A DNA stretch of 64,000 nt from contig JAIUCV010000277.1 in NCBI GenBank assembly GCA_026724425.1, positions 186,001 to 250,000 of the forward strand. The letters run 5' to 3'. This document shows, piece by piece, positions 61,317 to 64,000 of the stretch. Positions within the stretch are counted from its first letter, which is position 1. Each line of letters begins with the position of its first letter. The stretch is from Erythrophleum ivorense. Lineage: Eukaryota; Streptophyta; Magnoliopsida; Fabales; Fabaceae. The notes under the pieces were generated by a model. It was not told the DNA's origin. It did not search any database and saw only the letters and a program-made list of their open reading frames with translations. Position numbers and translations under genes: made by a program.

Positions 61317-62880
61317 TGTGTGTAATGAGATTTGAGTCTTCATATTATTATATTGTGTGCGTAATATACAGATTTTATGCATGGTTTTACTGACAATAAG
61401 AAATATATGTATGAAATATGAGTCTTGACTCAAACAATCTTTATAAAACAGAAGATTTCGTAAGTGAATTTGGAGCTGGCTTGCTTAACTATAGCTGCTG
61501 TGCTAGTTAAAATAAAAGTAGGAGACCTCTATCCAAACCAGGCCAAACACGCCGTTTGCTGTCGTGTTTGCAGCTATCACATTTAGATGTGTTGGTATAA
61601 CGCTCTCCATTGCTACTTCAACTTCATGGCATTATATGTTTGGATCAATATTCCTTCATAATTAGCTTTTAAGAATACCTAAATATGAGAGTTCTGATAA
61701 AATAAATATTTATTAAATTACTCACACTCTTCATTAGCTTTAAACCATCTCATTTGAATATGTGACTTCTCCTTTTTATTTTAATAATCAATGAATGATA
61801 GTGCCACACCCAATCGGTTAAGTGTAGATTTCTTATAAATAAATTATCAGAAAAACCTAATTAGATTCAGAACATGTTTGCACTGTAAGTTTAATTGGAT
61901 CAACCGGCTTCTTTCTTTACATTTAAATGATGCCTGAATTCCACAGCTAATGCAGAAAACAACTCTCAAGCAACCTTTTTTCCTCACTTAATTTTTTTAG
62001 TATAACGGCTCTAATCTTTGGATGCATCCAAACTGACATCATGTAGATTATGGAAGCTGCCCTGCAACACAATCTCCACAGATTAATTTTTAGGAACATT
62101 CACAAGATTTTAGATGTTAAAATTGTAATTTAGACATCATTTTAAGATGTTATTAGGTACTGTATAAATCAAAGCTTACTAGAGATTAGGAGCAAATGAA
62201 AAAAACTTGAAAAAAAAAAAAAACTGAAAAGGTAGGATTAGTGGACAGTGCCTCAAAGTCTTAACCATGAAAAACAAGGGACCTTTTAAATTTTAGAGGA
62301 AACATTATGGCCATGTTCAAAGAATTTATGTTGTTGAAGTGATCTAATTAATCTTGTATTGTTACCTTATTTTGAAGTAAATCTTTTAAAATTATTTTAA
62401 AAGAAATTTGGAAAGAGAAAAAGAAAAAGAGATAAGCCTTACTTATAACTCACGTAGTAGAAATAAATTTTTTCTCCCTCCCTTCTTTTTTCAAAATTTT
62501 TTTGAGATGAATTTTAAAATATTTAAATTTCACGTGACTTTGCATTTTATTTACTTATTTTTAAATCATATCTTAAATGATGTCTTAAGAATAAGTTTTG
62601 CTAATGAGAAAAATTTTAATTGAGATTAAAAATTTTTAATTATAAAAATTATTTATAATAAAAATTCTTACATTTTAAAATTATTTTAAAATTTTAATAA
62701 ATAAAAATTTTATTTTTATTATTACAATTTTTGATTTTTGTAATTAAAATTTTTAGCCTTTATAATTAAAAATTTTATCTTTATAATTAAACTTTTTTTA
62801 TTTTTATAAATATAAAAAAAAAACAAAAAACAAAAACAAAACAAACAACAGAACATGACAATAGATGGATGGCTTCATCA
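61317..62880. other. Intergenic DNA upstream of EPSIN1
   Basis: AT-rich. At 62620-62800 short aaaattttta / taaaaatttt words repeat in both directions. No gene. Confidence 0.35.
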
Positions 62881-63189
62881 ACGCAAATTCTTTCATCAAA
62901 GCCTTCATGTTGCATCCACCTGATGAAAGAATTCGTTTCCATTAACAACCTGGATTTCCTTTTCCGTTCTCCTTCGCACTTGGATTGAAAACCACAAACG
63001 CTCCCTTCCCGATCTAATTTGTCTCCAACTTTTATTATTCCTAATAAAAGGGCATCGATTTTTTTTTGTAATTTTACGTTTAACCTTCTGAACCATTTCA
63101 GATCTACGGCATCTTGTTCTCTTCGATCTGCTTCTTTTTTCGTAGTTTCCTATCATTTTCTTTTCGAAATAATCTTTTGCTGATCCACC

Positions 63190-64000
63190 ATGGATTTCAT
63201 GAAGGTCTTCGATCAAACTGTTCGAGAAATGTGAGCTCTTATTCTCCTTGAGTGGCTGGTTTTTATTTTCTCCTTCTGGTACACTGCAATTTTTAATCCC
63301 TTTGTTTTAATTAATTGTGGAACAGAAAGAGAGAGGTGAATCTGAAGGTACTCAAAGTTCCCGAAATCGAACAGAAGGTAAAACACTGATGGCGAAGTAT
63401 TTAAATCTAACTTTTGATTGTAAATTTTGCATTTTCCAATGTAGCGCTGTCGGATTGTTTTCCCCGTATAACTTCCTATATTTAAAAAGACTATGTCAAA
63501 TTCAAGAATTACTTTTTATCTTACAATATATCTTCTCAATTTTATTGATAACGTCCATTGAGTTTTTAGAAGGAATGTTTATGAGAACTGTTTCTCTTCC
63601 CCTCTCTCCGCCCGGGAAAGGGGAAGAACTTCTGCGATTTGCTGTTAGTAGCGATCTATCATTACATAATTGGCAAATCATTGTTACTATGTTAGTGTAA
63701 CGTAATGTTGGTGCAGTGCCTGATGCAAGGCAGAGGCTTGCTGAGGATTTGAATCCTTATGACCAGGCCTGTTGAGAGAGAAAGAGACAGATTTTTAAAT
63801 CAAGCTTTAAGTTCTTTATTTTGATTCACTGGTGAATTTGAAATGTTCAAGTCTAAGTTCCTAAGTTTACCAAAATATTATAGTCTGAAAAGGAAAAAAA
63901 AATCCCTTTAATGTATATTCCCTTCCCCATTTTATGTATACCCATGGGCCATGTCCAGACTGAGTAATCACCATTCATTGATAGAGATGTAAGACTATGA
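63190..64000 (+). CDS. EPSIN1-like: EPSIN1-type clathrin interactor (ENTH domain), 5' part
   Basis: Only the start of the gene is in the window. Exon 1 is 63190-63230, MDFMKVFDQTVREI, split in the last codon at gaaat|gtgagc. Exon 2 is 63326-63377 after aacag and adds KREVNLKVLKVPEIEQK before aag|gtaaaa. Together these 31 residues are the N-terminal helix 0 and helix 1 of the ENTH domain, almost word for word as in Arabidopsis EPSIN1, a monomeric adaptor that binds clathrin and phosphoinositides in Golgi-to-vacuole traffic. The expected next exon (VLDATDNEPWGPHG in relatives) is not seen before the window ends, so intron 2 exceeds 620 bp. The CT-rich leader lies at about 63090-63189. Confidence 0.9.

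Noticed and set aside
63716..63775. Possible third exon of EPSIN1 after tgcag (VPDARQRLAED)
   Set aside because: Only a few residues resemble the expected VLDATDNEP and a stop follows; the true exon should read on into WGPHG.

Overview
The window is nuclear DNA of a flowering plant. It is AT-rich, with spliced genes whose proteins match eudicot families, and about half of it is decayed transposon sequence. A rosid-like eudicot is likely, but the sequence does not fix the species. I recognise five protein-coding genes. On the minus strand are a mitochondrial-type branched-chain amino acid aminotransferase (BCAT, 10 exons, 8562-13322) and a class I KNOX homeobox gene of the BREVIPEDICELLUS/KNAT1 type (5 exons, 18803-21768). 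On the plus strand are an intronless plant tandem CCCH zinc-finger gene (34896-35843), an R2R3-MYB gene (3 exons, 58040-59396) and the first two exons of an EPSIN1-type ENTH gene (from 63190) that runs off the right edge.

Region 1-16.5 kb holds a broken tandem duplication of the BCAT gene. The 5' end of a second copy (promoter, exon 1 with a frameshift and stop, start of intron 1) lies at about 1174-8310. It is split by a dead Ty1/copia retrotransposon (1686-6392, minus strand). The better copy at 8562-13322 reads through all ten exons, but it has a GC splice donor in intron 5 and two unusual residues beside the catalytic lysine. Several short inverted-repeat elements (MITEs) sit in its first intron and upstream.

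Region 16.5-34.9 kb contains the KNOX gene and then a gene-poor stretch. This stretch has hAT-like MITEs, a LINE ORF1 fragment, simple repeats and one unexplained exon-like block near 32.8-33.1 kb. The CCCH gene follows.

Region 37.6-57.9 kb is repeat-dominated. A 6.3 kb element is bounded by imperfect terminal inverted repeats of about 105 bp and filled with degenerate tandem repeats. A 4.1 kb insertion is flanked by a perfect 48 bp direct repeat and lies inside decayed LTR-retrotransposon-like DNA. The MYB gene, with a GC-AG second intron, a long foldback repeat and the start of EPSIN1 close the window.

The genes do not form a pathway together. Three encode developmental or stress regulators (KNOX, CCCH, MYB), one a metabolic enzyme and one a vesicle-trafficking adaptor. 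I see no new multi-gene system. The most unusual signals are structural: the decaying BCAT tandem pair, the two GC splice donors, the 48 bp flanked insertion and the 6.3 kb TIR element.
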